Program-made: the position numbers and the translations under genes
The notes under the pieces: generated by a model
The model's database searches: none
Seen by the model: only the letters and a program-made list of their open reading frames with translations
Told to the model about the DNA's origin: nothing
Part shown: positions 1 to 13,200 of the stretch, one piece after another
Position numbering within the stretch: the stretch's first letter is position 1
Layout of the letters: each line of letters begins with the position of its first letter
Assembly: GCA_013400115.1 (NCBI GenBank)
Contig: VXBP01002567.1
Location: forward strand, 62,001 to 126,000
DNA: 64,000 bases
Direction: 5' to 3'
Source of the DNA: Rhinopomastus cyanomelas
Lineage: Eukaryota > Chordata > Aves > Bucerotiformes > Rhinopomastidae

Positions 1-35
1 AGATCATTTAGTCCAATCCCCCTGCCATAGCAAGT
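1..35 (-). mobile_element. CR1 tail fragment at window edge
   Basis: Reverse-complement CR1 3' tail (AGATCATTTAGTCCAATCCC); the terminal part lies outside the window. Confidence 0.8.
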
Positions 36-820
36 CTCAGTAAAATGAGTCTGTTCTATTCTGCTAATCTGACAGCCACTGTTTCTAATGGAAGGACATT
101 TTCAAGGTGGGTATGGCCACACGTTGGTACAGTGCTCGTGTGACCTGATACATTGCTTCAAGTCGTAGTGAAAGGCTACAGCAAATCACAGTGAAAAGTG
201 TCATCACCACCCTGAAATGCATTTTGATTAAAAGTGCAGATAAAGCCTGAGATGAGTAGGCTCAGAATGATTTGATGTGGATTAAATAGCAAGCTTTGCA
301 GCTGTTCCTTAGTGCTGTGAGCAGTATTGATGGTGCTTGAGTTGGTACAGATGAGTTTGGTTTCGTTATGCTGGAATAGCAGTGATGATGAATGAGACAA
401 TTTACTTCCTGATTATTTTTTCTTCTCAGGCTGGTAGCCTTTTCAAAGTGGAACAACAAATGGGCATGTTTATTCATTAAATGCAGCTGAAATCTTTTTT
501 TCTTTGAATGATTAATCATTTTCACTCAGAGGCTTTTGCCTTGCACCCCAGTGCTTACCTACTTCAAGGCTGCAGTTGGAGTTCCAGGTCAGACTGCTGT
601 TTGAGGGCTACATGAAGCTGGTAGATTTCCACTAACTAGTGCAAAGAAAGTATTAATTTGAAACACTTTGTTTTATGGACATGTTAAGGTTTCTGTTCTG
701 ATCAGAATGTGTGGTATTAAGCAGCCTACTTTGAGAAGGTCAAGACTGCATTGACGCAGAGAGTGTTATTGGTAGAGCAGACTTAGCCGTGTTGCAGACA
801 AGAGTGAAGAAACTTCTGTT
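36..820. other. DHX35 intron, unique part
   Basis: About 780 bp of intron between two CR1 fragments. No repeat, RNA gene or coding signal recognised. Confidence 0.6.
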
Positions 821-1186
821 ACAGAATCACACAATCACAGAACCTTAGGGATTGGAAGGGACCTTGAAAGATCATCTAGTTGAATCCCCCACCATAGCAG
901 GATCACCTAGATCCAGTCACCCAGGATCTGGAGATTCAAATGTCTCCAGAGAAGGAGACTCCACAACCCCCCCTGGGCAGCCCCTTCCAGTGCTCTGTCC
1001 CCCTCACTGGGAAGAAGTTTCTTATATCGACGTGGAACCTCCTGTGTTCCAGCTTACACACATTGCTCCTTGTCCTATCACTGGGTGTCCCTGCATAGAG
1101 CCTGGCTCCATCCTCCTGACACCCACCCTTCACATAATTATGAAAACTAATGGGGTCACCCCTCAGTCTTCTTTTCTCCAAGCTCA
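821..1186 (-). mobile_element. CR1 LINE, 5'-truncated
   Basis: Antisense to DHX35; begins with the terminal ACAGAATCACACAATCACAG repeat and extends through the CR1 3' coding remnant to TTTTCTCCAAGCTCA. Its end lies about 25 bp from exon w1. Confidence 0.93.
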
Positions 1187-1211
1187 CGCTTTTCTTTGCA
1201 TTCCCTTTTAG

Positions 1212-1273
1212 TTTCTAACTGATGGCATGCTGGTGAGGGAGATGATGTCTGATCCTTTACTGACAAGGTACAG
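1212..1273 (+). CDS. DHX35: DHX35 exon w1 (FLTDGMLVREMM segment)
   Basis: Starts after TTTTAG and ends before GTAAGT; phase 0 in, 2 nt carried out. Encodes the segment between motifs Ib and II (FLTDGMLVREMMSDPLLTRY). An antisense CR1 ends only about 25 bp upstream of the acceptor. Confidence 0.93.
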
Positions 1274-4200
1274 GTAAGTAAACACAAAATGCGTGCTTGC
1301 TGAAGTGTAGTTTGGTAAACAAACTGCTCTTCTCTTTTTGTTGTAGACCACGATGTGGTTATTCTGCATTAAGTAGCAAAAGATAGGGAAACTAGTGTAG
1401 GAGTTGGACATCCTTATGCTATAGAGACTTAGAAAAATCATTAGATCATCAAAGATCATTGGAACATCAGACCAGCAGGATTGGGTGCAGTAGTTTTGGA
1501 ATAGAAGCTAAATGGGCCTCATGGAGTCTGAATTATTTAATTTACTAGCTTTAAGTTAACTTTTTTCCTTTCTGCTGATGGTCAAATAAAAACCAGCAGC
1601 AAACACAAGCTATTCTGATATCCTGAAAACCTGTGCAGTACAGCAGAAATAGACCTTATTTCTTCTACCCCTTTCCAACAGCTAGCCTGAATAAAGATCA
1701 ATGTGCTTGTCCCATGAGGTCAGAGCTACATTTTCCTTCCTGCTTCACTGCTGTGCTTTTGACATTTTCACAGTTTTCTAAGTGGATTTAAGCAGTCACA
1801 GCGCAGCAGCAGACTTCAAATAATGGTGTTTTTAGAGGACAGGAAGATACTGCTTCTAGGGTCAATCAGACTGTTTCTGAGATTTTATTTTTCTGCTCTG
1901 TTCACAGCATCCTCATGCTGGATGAAGCCCATGAGAGGACTCTTTATACAGATATTGCCATTGGCTTACTAAAAAAGGTTAATTTTTTTTGTGTTCACTG
2001 TAACTGCTCTCATTTTCATCCTTTCTGTTAAAGCTATGATCCTGGTGGCTGATTAGTTAACCCATTTGAGAGAAGGCAGCTTCTAGTTTCTCATTTGTAA
2101 TCCAACCAGTTGTACATATCCAGCTATTTGCTTTAGGCATCTGAGATTCAGGGTTCTTTATTTCCTCACCCTGATGCTGAAATGTCTCCTTAGGTGGTAT
2201 CAGCAGAAACCTAGTCTTCCTTTTGCTGTTGCTGCTTGTGTGAAATGATCTGATAGGGTGTCCTTGTTGACTTTCATCCTGCTGAAGGTCATTCTCCTAC
2301 CAAAACTCAAGAGTAAGCTCTAACAGTCATGGACTGAATAGTCTTAAAATGAACATATAAAACTCCAAGCAGTCATTGAGCCATTAGATCTTTAGGGTGA
2401 TGTGGGTGCTCCAGTTCATCAGCTTTCCTGGAATATTTTTAAAGAGAAATTACTGGTGATCTGGATGCTTGAAAGCTTACTTTTAACCTTATATATCAGA
2501 AAATAGGCTTTACTCTGGATCTTCTTGCTCTCTGCCCTAGATTCAGAAGAAACGTGGGGATCTTCGCCTGATTGTGGCTTCAGCCACCTTGGATGCAGAG
2601 GTATCGCGTGCAGATTTGGTTTGAAATGAAGTGACCTTGAGGCAGCAGCTCTGCTTCTATTTATATGCAGCTTATCCTCTCTGCTGGCTGCTTCTTGTGA
2701 ATCATCACTGCTGGTGACAAAAGCGGTGATGAAAAGAGGAAGAAGCACAGGGAAAAACCTGCTGTACTTGGGGTGCTGCATTTGGCTTTGATTTTGGGTT
2801 AGCAGACTTTTTTTAATGGAAGTGAGTCTCACGTGGATGCTTTTTTCCTGTTACTGGTGGTATTGCATGAAAAGCTGTTCTCTTGGCTTAATCCACTCTA
2901 GTAAAAGCTGTTGCTTTAGCTGTGTTTCTCTAATAGCGATAATTGAACTCTAGACCAGTTTTAGGTCTATTTTTATCAGTATTATCTTATTTACTTATTT
3001 TTATCATTAAAAATAACTGCTAAATTACTGGATTTAATTTTAGTGAGACCTTACTAGTGGAAATTCATGTGACTTACTGAAAATGTCATCAATATGAGTA
3101 GGACCAGAAGAAATGCTCTCCTAGACAGGAGCAGTGTTTCATCCAGTCTGTAGCAGCAGCAGCAGTAGGAAGTGCTGTTCAGGGAGAGGTGTATGAGCCT
3201 GTTCACCTGTCTGTTTTCCTTGAGCTGCCTCAGCATGCACAATGGTTATAATAGGTATAGACAGTTGTTATTTCCTTCCAGTGTGTGTTTGTGGACTGCT
3301 GTTTGTTCATTTTGAATCTGTTTGATGAAGCTCTAAGTCTCCAACTGAGAGCAATTTTCAGAAGTTGGCCACCTGCTATGTAGTGAAGTGTTTTATTTAA
3401 TGTCTTTTAAACCTGCTGGTTTCATCTAAGACCTTCTACTTCTAGTAGTGTGTGATTTGGTGAGTTGTGAGAACAAAACAATTGTCCAATGTAAGGAATT
3501 TAAATTGAGGTTTCAAACTAAATGTCTGTGGTTTCCAATTTCATTTTAATGTAGAAGTTCAGGGATTTCTTCAACCAAAATGATACCGGTGACCCCAGCA
3601 AAGACACCAGTGTGATCCTGACTGTTGAGGGGAGGACGTTTCCAGTGGACATCTTTTACATACAGAGGTGTGTTCCTGTTTGACTTATCAGTGCTAACTT
3701 GGGGAGTGTGGTGTCTGTTCATCTTCATTAGAGCTCATAAATTCCCAGACCAGTGGCAGGGAGCTGTAGCATTCAGTTTGGGAAGCATTTGGATATTGCT
3801 TACAGCAACCAACATGTTTTTAAGCTAAAGGAAACAAAGTGCTGAAAGCTGATTCCCAAGACTTCATGAACTAGGTGTAGTAGAGCCAACGTGTAGTGTC
3901 CAAGCATGAGCCTTTTGTTCCTCATGGGAAAAGAGGAGTCTGTACATATTTTTCCACTAAAGTCTCTGCACTTTTCTCTCTCTAGTCCTGTTCCTGACTA
4001 TATAAAATCAACTGTGGAAACTGCAATGAAAATCCACCAGATGGAGAACGATGGTGATATACTAGCATTTCTAACTGGCCAGGTACAGACAAAAATGGGT
4101 TGTTTTGTTGGGTTTGTTTAGTGCTTTACAGTGCTGTGCTGTGGGCTTTGTGAAGCTGCCTCAGGCTCCTGCTTTCCTGAGCTGTGCTGACTTTAATCTC

Positions 4201-7200
4201 ATTAAAGGCGACAAACATTTCTGCATCGATGGGAGCAGAATTAGGCCAGTCCCAAAGACTTGTAGAAAATACCTGCCCTGGATTTATCAAAGCTGGTGAT
4301 TGATGATTGTTCTTCTCATTTAATGCTGTGTGCTTGCTGGTGGTTAGTGGAATAGCAGGTGGGTTTTTTTGGTGCTAGCCTGTCATGTTGTGAAACTGAC
4401 AGTGAGTCATCATTAATAGTTAAGGCAAATGGAATTTACATTTGTTAGGCTTAACATCTGACGGCTTTGACAGGAAAACAAATTGCTGTGAGATAAAAAT
4501 GTACTAGTCTCTTCTGTTCTATTTATGCCTGTCAGCAAACCTTGCAGCCAAGAAGAGTAAATGGGAGGCAGCTTGTAATTTTTACAGTGAGGAGCTACCT
4601 TGAGCAGCTTCAGTAACATCTTGCATATTTAAAAAAATGTTCTTCACCCCTATTATTGATTTAACTTTGGAAGAGTGGATTGACTGTCAGACAAGGCAGT
4701 GTCTGAACATTTTGATGTCTGTGTTTGAGTGATGTGCCACAGCTGATCTCTGATTAAATGTGGAGGTGAGCAGGTGTTAATGCTGTTACCAGGTCACTCC
4801 TGGTCAAGACTCACAGCCTTCTGCACTGCCACACAGAATTGCAGAACATTAGGGGTTGGGAGGGACCTCAAAAGATCATTCATTCCAGTCCCCCCACCAC
4901 AGCAGGATCAGCTAGATCCAGCCACACAGGAACATGACCAGGAAGGTTTTAAACGTCTCTACAACCCCCCTGGGCAGCCCCTTTGAGTGCTCTGTCACCC
5001 TCACGGTGAAGTTCCTTCTTGTATTGATGTGGAACCTCCTCTGTTCCAGCTCACACCTGGCACCCCTTGTCTTGTCACTGGGTGCCACTGAGCAGAGCCT
5101 GGCTGCATCCTCCTGACACCCACCCTTGACATATTTATCAACATTCGTGGGGTCACCTCTCAGTCTCCTTTTCTCCAAGCTCCAGAAACACAGCTCCCTC
5201 AGCCTTTCTTCATCAGGGAGATGGTCACCTCCCTTCATGATCTTTGTTGCTCTATGCTGGACTCTCTCCAGCAGTTCTGTGTCCTCCTTGCACTGAAGGG
5301 CTCAGAAGTGGACACAAGATTCCAGATGTGGTCTCACCACGGCAGACTAGAGGGGGAGGAGAACCTCTGTTGATCTACTAACCATCCCCTTTCTGATCCA
5401 CCCCTGGATGCTGTTGGGTTGCTCTCACAGGTTCAGGTACATGGGAAATACAGCTGCTTCCTCCTGAACCTTGTTCAGTCCTTCCCTGATGCATTTGTCT
5501 CCAGTTAACACCAAACATAAATATTTTAGCATAAATATATTAGCATTTACATAAGAGTATCACAGAATTGAGTGAGCTAGTCAAAAGATTCTGGAGTTTT
5601 ACCAGCTAGAATTACATTTGGACTGTTTTGGTGCTTTTTTCTCACGTGGGTGACAGCTGTGTGGTACTAAACACCTCTCATTCTGTCCCATCTTGCTCTG
5701 ACTCTAGGAGGAAGTGGAGACTGTTGTTTCTATGCTCATAGAACAGGCTCGGGCCCTTTCTCGAACCGGAATGAAAAAGCACCTCCGTGTTCTCCCCATG
5801 TATGCTGGGCTGCCTTCTCCTGAGCAAATGAAAGTGTTTGAGAGAGTTTCTCGCAATGTCAGGAAGGTAAGCATGTTGCCCATGTCTCAATTTTTACCAC
5901 CCAGAAGGGTCTTGGCACTACACAGGTTGTATATGTCACGTTCACACCATGAGATCATTGCAAATGCTTGCTGAGGGAGACTTTCTGCATCTCCTAACAG
6001 TCAGACTGTGAACCAAGAGCATGTTTTCTGGCTTTGCTGTTCATCTTTTATCAGTCCTGGACACATCAATTCTAACTCTCCTGTTACAGAATCAGAGAGT
6101 CACAGAAAATTAGGGATTGGAAGGGAACTTGAAAGATCATCCAGTCCAGTTTCCCTGCCACAGCAGGATCCCCTAGTTCCAGTCATTAGGGACTGGAAGG
6201 GACCTTGAAAGATCATCCAGTCCAACTCTGTCACAGCAGGATCCCCTAGATCCAGTCATTAGGGATTGGAAGGTACCTTGAAAGATCATCCAGTTCAATT
6301 CTCCTGCCACAGCAGGATCCCCTAGATCCAGTTGCACAGTTCTACCTCCTCAACGTTGCTGAGTTATCTCAGAGTCAACTTCCAAGATTCTTCATCTCAT
6401 GTAGTATTTGTATAGATCCAGCCACGGCTTCTTACACTCTACCTTTACCTGGTTTTATTTATTTTTATGTTCTAAGTGCCTATGGCTGTTTTCCACCAGT
6501 AATGTTAAAAATTGTGTCCGAGTGAGTGAATTCTGTGTTGTCACCTAAGAAACAAGGTAAAACATGCTTGGTTTTAGTAGGAAAGCTGAGTTCTGACTTC
6601 TGCAAATCTCGTTTGGATAACATTTCAGAACTGCAGAACTGGTCATGATCAGTGCTTAGGCTGAGCCTGTGCTGGACCTAAAATAAGATGACAGTTACAG
6701 AGGAGAGAGTTGTTGTAATTCTTGTGCCTGCTGGAGTTTAACAACTAAAATTCTGCTGTTGGAGAGAAGAATTGAGTATCAATACTTGTTTTCTCTGCAG
6801 TTTGTGACATTAGGCAAATAGCTTCCAAGATGTACTGTCTTGAAAAGGTTAAAACAAGGATTAAATGTCCCCCTGTTGTCTGGGCACGACTATTTCTTTA
6901 ATGTTTTAGGGCGTACGGGGGTATTTCTGCAGGAGTACTGAAGGTGAAACACTTGATCAGCTCTGTTCCTCTGTCTCCTGCCCCATTCCAGAGTTAGAAG
7001 TTCAGTGTAACTGTGAAGCAGAGAGGAAATATAACTGCACAGAATCACAGAATATTAGGGATTGGAAGGGACCTTGAAAGATCATCCAGATCAGGACCAC
7101 CTAGACCAAGTTGCACAGGAACACATCCAGGCAGGTTTTAAATGTCTCCAGAGAAGGAGACTCCACAACCCCTCTGGGCAGTCCCTTCCAGTGCTTCATC

Positions 7201-10200
7201 ACCCTCACTGGGAAGAAGTTCCTTCTCTTTGATGTGGAACCTCCTACATTCACTACATAAGTACATTTGATTTACAGTTAGTTACTCTTTTTCTTTGCAG
7301 ACACTGCCAAGTTCCTCTACTTTTATGAATAGAGAATGAATTTTAATAAGGAACTTATATGACACTGTAAAAACTGGATCTATTTCAATGTGACAGCTCT
7401 TTCTGCTATGTGTACTTATCCTTTTGTACTCCAGACTGTGTTGGCTGGAACTGTCATATATGAGATCTTTTGGGTGATGTGTATTGGAGTCCTGGGGAGC
7501 TGACACTAGGGCTTGGTAGTGTAACTGAGCCCGGGGAGTTCACAGTATCCTCCTTGTATCTGCTCCTGCAGGTGATAGTAGCAACCAACATTGCTGAGAC
7601 CTCCATTACAATTAATGGGATCTCGTTTGTAATCGATTGTGGGTTTGTGAAGCTCCGGGCCTATAATCCCAAAACAGCCATTGAGTGCCTTGTGGTGGTA
7701 CCGGTGTCGAAAGCTTCTGCTAACCAGAGAGCTGGGCGTGCCGGACGGAACCGCTCTGGAAAGTGTTACAGACTCTATACAGGTCAGTAGTTTGTGTGTG
7801 GGGAAGGTGGACTTGCCTGTGTGATTTGTGTTTTGTTTTACAGTGGTTCTAGCTTTGGATAAAGAATAAAAAGCTGTATTTTTTTCTTCCTCTCAGAGAT
7901 TAAAATTTTTCTTTGTTATCCCTCTGGTTTATTTTTATTTGTGCTGGACTCCTGAATCCCTTTATGAAACAGGAACAGAAACTGAGTAGGGTAGGTGCTA
8001 TGGTGTTGTCAGCAATTGCAGATCTGTGACATTAATGCAGCTCTGCCTGGTCTGAAAAGGGGTTTTCTTTTGATAATCTTGGTTTCTGAGCAGCTGCTTC
8101 AATTTATAATTCCTACCTGTGATGCTTTTTCCTGTGAGTAAAGTGTCCTGTAGACTGTGCATCTAACAAAACACCCTGGAAATCACTTAATGGAGGGAAT
8201 CACAGAATCATCCAGGTTGGAAAAGACCCCTGAGATCATCAAATCGAACCATCAACCGTACTCTATAAGTTCACCCCTAAACCAGATCCCCCAACACTAC
8301 ATCTAAATGTCTTTTAAACTCATCCAGGGATGGAGGCTCAACCAGCACCCTAGGCAGCCTATCCCAGTGACTGACCACTCTCTCCACGAAGAATTTCTTC
8401 CTGATGTCCAGTCTAACCCTCCCCTGTTGAAGCTTGAAGCCCTTCCCTCTGGTTCTGTTGCTAATGACCTGTGAGAAGAGCCCAGCACCAACATCTTTAC
8501 AATGTCCTTTCAAATAGTTGTGGAGAGCGATGAGGTCTTCTTTTAGCCTCTTCTTCCTCAAACTATCCAGTCCCAACTCAATCTATGTAAGATTTATTCT
8601 CCAAGCCCTAAAAATTCTGCTTCCCTTGAATCAGTGACAATATTGTACAGAGTCAGCAGTGTAGCCAAAGCAATTGAATGTTCTCTTTGAAGTGTCTTAA
8701 AATACAGTCATTGGAAAAAGATAATCAAGTTAGAAATCTTCTAGCAGCTGCTAAGTATTCACACTTGGTAACTTTAAATGGCTGTAATTCTGTCATGTTG
8801 ACTGCATAGAGTGGAAGGAAAAACTCAGTCCCAAATTGCTTTCTCCCACAACAGAGGAAGACTTTGAGAAGTTGCCAAAGTCAACTGTTCCTGAGATGCA
8901 GCGCAGTAACCTCGCCCCTGTCATCTTGCAGCTGAAGGCTTTGGGAATTGACAACGTGCTCAGGTTCCCCTTTCTTTCGGTGAGTCCTAGGCTGTAAAGT
9001 CCATCATCTTTCTGTAACGTGGTGAAAGGTCAGTAAAGGACTAGAGAACCTGCAGAACCAGTAACCATTGCCCTGGGAATTTGGAAAATGCAACTTACTG
9101 TCCACTCACAGAATCACAGAACATTAGGGATTGGAAGGGACCCCAAAACATCAAGTCCAATCCCCACGCTACAGCAGGATCACCTAGATCAAGTTGCACA
9201 GGAACATGTCCAAGTGGGTTTTAAACATCTCCACAGAAGGAAGCTCCACAACCCCCCTGGGCAGCCCCTTCCAGGGCTCTGTTACCCTCACTGGGAAGAA
9301 GCTCCTTCTCATATTGATGTGGAACCTCCTCTGTTCCAGCTCACACCCACTGCCCCTTGTCCTGTCCTGGACAGCAAAGTATTTTTTTGGGAACTGGCTT
9401 GTGCAAGCAATCATAATCACAGCATGTTTTGGGTTGGAAGTGACCTCTGAAGATCCTCTAGTCCACCCCACTATAACAAAAAGGAACATCTCTAACTAGA
9501 ACAGATTGCTCAGAGCCCCATCAAGCCTGACTTTGACATGATGTGTCTGATAACAGACCATGTATTTCAGAGTTTGCTGTTAGAAGTGCTGAGCAGTGGA
9601 GAAAGGTCTGGAAAGACAAACTCTGAGAGTCTGAAGAACTGGAACCATAGTCCCTTTACACTGAAGTGATGAAGGGGAAAAATAATGCCAACTACAGAAC
9701 CAAACCAGTTGGTGCTTGTCTGTCTTGTTACACAGAGCATCACCAGTTTTAGCTTTGCACTCTGCAAAGTTTTGAGCTATTTTTGTATTGATGCAAAAAA
9801 CTATTGCTTGGTGTAAGTAGGAAGGTAGTTAGAACTTAAGGAATTTATGTAAGAGGAAGCTCTAAGAATTTTGATGAAAACTCGTGTGCTTTGTGATGCA
9901 AACTTTAAACACTGTGCCTGTTATTTCTTCACAGCCACCACCTGCACAGTCAATGGTGCAAGCTTTGGAACTGCTGTATGCTTTAGGAGGTGAGGATATT
10001 GTGCTTCGTGTTGTTTCATGTTATGTTGCAGGAGCTATGAAAAAGCCTATTAATTTAGATGTGGTGACTGCATGGATGTTAATCAAATCTGCATTTGAGG
10101 ACTGTGCTTTGAGAGAGTCAAAATGCAGCCTTGGCTGTCAGAAACTCTTTTTCATAGAATCACTAGGGACTGGAAGGGACCCCAAAAGATCATCTAGTCC

Positions 10201-13200
10201 AATCCCCCTGCCACAGCAGGATCACTTCACTAGAGAAGTTATAGAATCAGTGCTTTTTTTAGTGCTTTTTAAAGTGTACCTCAGTCTTCTTTGAATTTAC
10301 CTTTTCTCCCCTCTAGTTATTTCAGAGATAAATGAGGAAAAGGTAGGAGTAACTGGAAAATTAATTCATAAACTAGAGTTTAAATTGGACAAACATATTT
10401 TAGGGGTCTCCTCTATGTGTTTATTTGTACTTTCGTGGGAGGAATCAGCTAGTTGTCCTTGCTAGGAAAAGGTCTCTGAGCTGAGGAGAGTGGCTTGAAT
10501 CTCTTGTAGATCCTCTGTTTCTTTAGCCCTTGCAGAGTGATGTGAAAATGCAGTTAAGTTCAAACACTGATTAGACCAGTTAAACACTAAGTTCAGCTGC
10601 ATCCAATTGGCTAAGCTGTTAGACACTGAAGCTGTTGCTGTCTCAGTGACTGGAACATGCAGCACTTGCAAGTATAAACAAGAAAAGTTGAAAGTAAAGT
10701 TTTAACATCCCTGTCAGCATCAGACTGATTGTAATAACATGGAATTGAACAAGCTTTAATACAAATGCTACGCTGTTTATTGCACAATCAGCCTCTGAAA
10801 AGCACATTGTATGCTTTAAATTTTTCTGTTATCCTCTCAATTGTCTGCTCAGGATGTGTGTGGTGGAGCTCTACCCAAACAAGTAAAACTTTAAAACAAA
10901 GTTTAAACCTGCTGCTTGAAGTTGGGAGAGGCCAGTCACCGGAGGCCAGCTTCCACAAGGCCTGTGGCACGTGTTAGCTTTCAGACATTCTCACTTAAAC
11001 TGTTTTGAAGGTGTGACTGATAAAAGTTAGGTGCTTCCCTAGTTATTATTTTAAAGAGATCTAGTCTGTGTCTCTGCTATGGACACAATGTGACTTCTGG
11101 CTGACAGGCTGCTCCTCGTGTAGCTGTTGGTCCTGCAGCTTTCAGCCCTGTAGCAAGTCTGTTGTGATTCTGTCAGCTTTCAATACGTGATACAACTAGC
11201 AATAAAATAGCCCTGAAGATCAAACCTAAAAGCAGCACACTTCTTCCTGGATGCCTTGGAATTCTGTTTCTTATGCTTTGTGTTTCAGAGCACCTCTTGC
11301 ATGCTCTGCATGCTTTTACCTGCAGAGGAGCTTGTTTGTTTGCATCTCACAGGGTCTGCTCTAGTTTTAGCATTGAATGTTGTGGACAAGTGAACAGATA
11401 CACAGGAGCTTCTGATGAAAAGAACTAAAAACTAGTCTGGCAAATCCCAAGAGCATGACTCAAAGGATTTTTCTACTATTGAGCTAATTCTACTATTTAG
11501 CTATTATGTTCATTGAATGACTAATTAGAGCTTGTTCTCAAATTCAGTAGAGAGTCTGAGCACTCTTAGTCATATGAATTGATTTAGTCACTGTAAGGAG
11601 CTGGTAGTTGGACTTGGTGATGCTTACAGACTGACTAGATAGTTTGGATTGGAAGGGACCTTAAAGATACCTAGTTTCAACCCCTCAGCCATGAGCAGGG
11701 ACATCATCTAGTCCAGTTGCTCAGAGCTTTGATCACCTTGGCCCTGAACGCTTCCAGGGATGGATCATCTGCAGGCTTTCTGCGCTACCTGTTGCAGTGT
11801 CTCACCACCCTCACACCTTATATCTTAGATATAAGGAATTTCCTCCTTATATCTAATCCAAATCTACCTTCTTTCAATTTAAAGCCATCACCCCTTGTCC
11901 TATCTCTACTTGCCCTTGTTAAATATCTCCCTGCAGTTTTCCTCTAGGGCTCATGTAAAGACTGGAAGGCCAGTTCTTATCCTGCATTCCAGTGTTCTAA
12001 CTGTGATATTCAAACTATTTCTTTTAGTTTGATTCATTATGTTGCTGGTGGAATCCTGTAACACACAAATCACAATACACTGAACACTTTGATACAGAAT
12101 TGAATTGCTTTTTATTGTGCTGAATGGAATGTGCTCTAATTTTATTCATGGGAGAAACTTATGTTGGATTGTTTTTGACAGCTGTTTAATCTTTTTGAAT
12201 GCAGCCAACTTACAACAGAAACTTGACACAGGAACAAGTAATCACACTGGAACTCTGCTTTACTTTAAGCTGATGCTTGTAGTTCATTGAAAGTTAACAA
12301 TATTTGTTCCATAGTGTAAATATGTGGAGACACTTGGCTCAAATGAGATTGTGGAAGTTTCGGAAGCTTCCAGGGGTTTGTGGCTGTTTTCATGTCACTT
12401 GTGATGAAGGCTGTGTTGAAACCTGTGGCAGTCTGCTGTCTCCTCATTCTCACAAAGCTGGAACTCCTTGCTTGACAGTTATTTTGCTCTGTGCCATGTC
12501 AGCTCCATCTTGCAGAGGAGGGTTTCATTTAGGTGAGAAGCACTTGGTTCTTGGCAGCTTTTTCCAGCTTGAAAGAAGGACCTTCACAGTGGCTCAGAAG
12601 CTTGTAGCAAGGATGAATTCACGGCTAAAACCACCGCAGGGAAGCAGAGAGGAAAGGCCAATAAACTCCCTGATTAGCTCTTTGATGTTTTAGCACAAGT
12701 CTTATGCTCATGGTAGCTTCACAGAACAGCACAGAGCCGTTACTCAGCTGCCCAGCTTTTGTAGCAAAGCAGAGAAGTGCTGAAGTTGGTGTTTAAAATG
12801 GAAAGCAGTGTGTGTGATGTATGAATTCACTCTTCAATTTGTGCTGAAGTTTGAGGTTTTAGGTTGTCTATTAATAGAGATTTTATATAAGTTGCAGAGG
12901 TGAAGCTGCCCAATTGTTTGCAGGTGCAGGAAGGATTCAGTTCCTCTTCTGCAAGAACAGAACTTGTGTTTCATCACAATCCTTGTAACAGCATGCAAGC
13001 GAGCAGCTCAGGGTCAGGACCCCGCTGTGTTAGTGCAGTGCCAGCAGAGAAACCTGTGCAGAGCAGACGCTCTGAAGTCCTAGATACTTCTGTTGAATAA
13101 ACACATCACTGGTTCTAGACTGACTACATCAGGAGTACCTTATCTCAGCCTTCTCCTCTCACACCCTTTTAAAGTCTGAGTTGTGTAAACAAGCAGGTAA

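Larger units (their letters stand above)
5867..7571. other. DHX35 intron w6-w7
   Basis: 1.7-kb intron with a triple CR1 tail (6,087-6,345) and a second CR1 (7,037-7,250). The remaining sequence shows nothing recognisable. Confidence 0.7.

Noticed and set aside
12304..12693. 129-codon open frame in a DHX35 intron
   Set aside because: No recognisable protein, no splice support and no similarity to the DHX35 reading frame.
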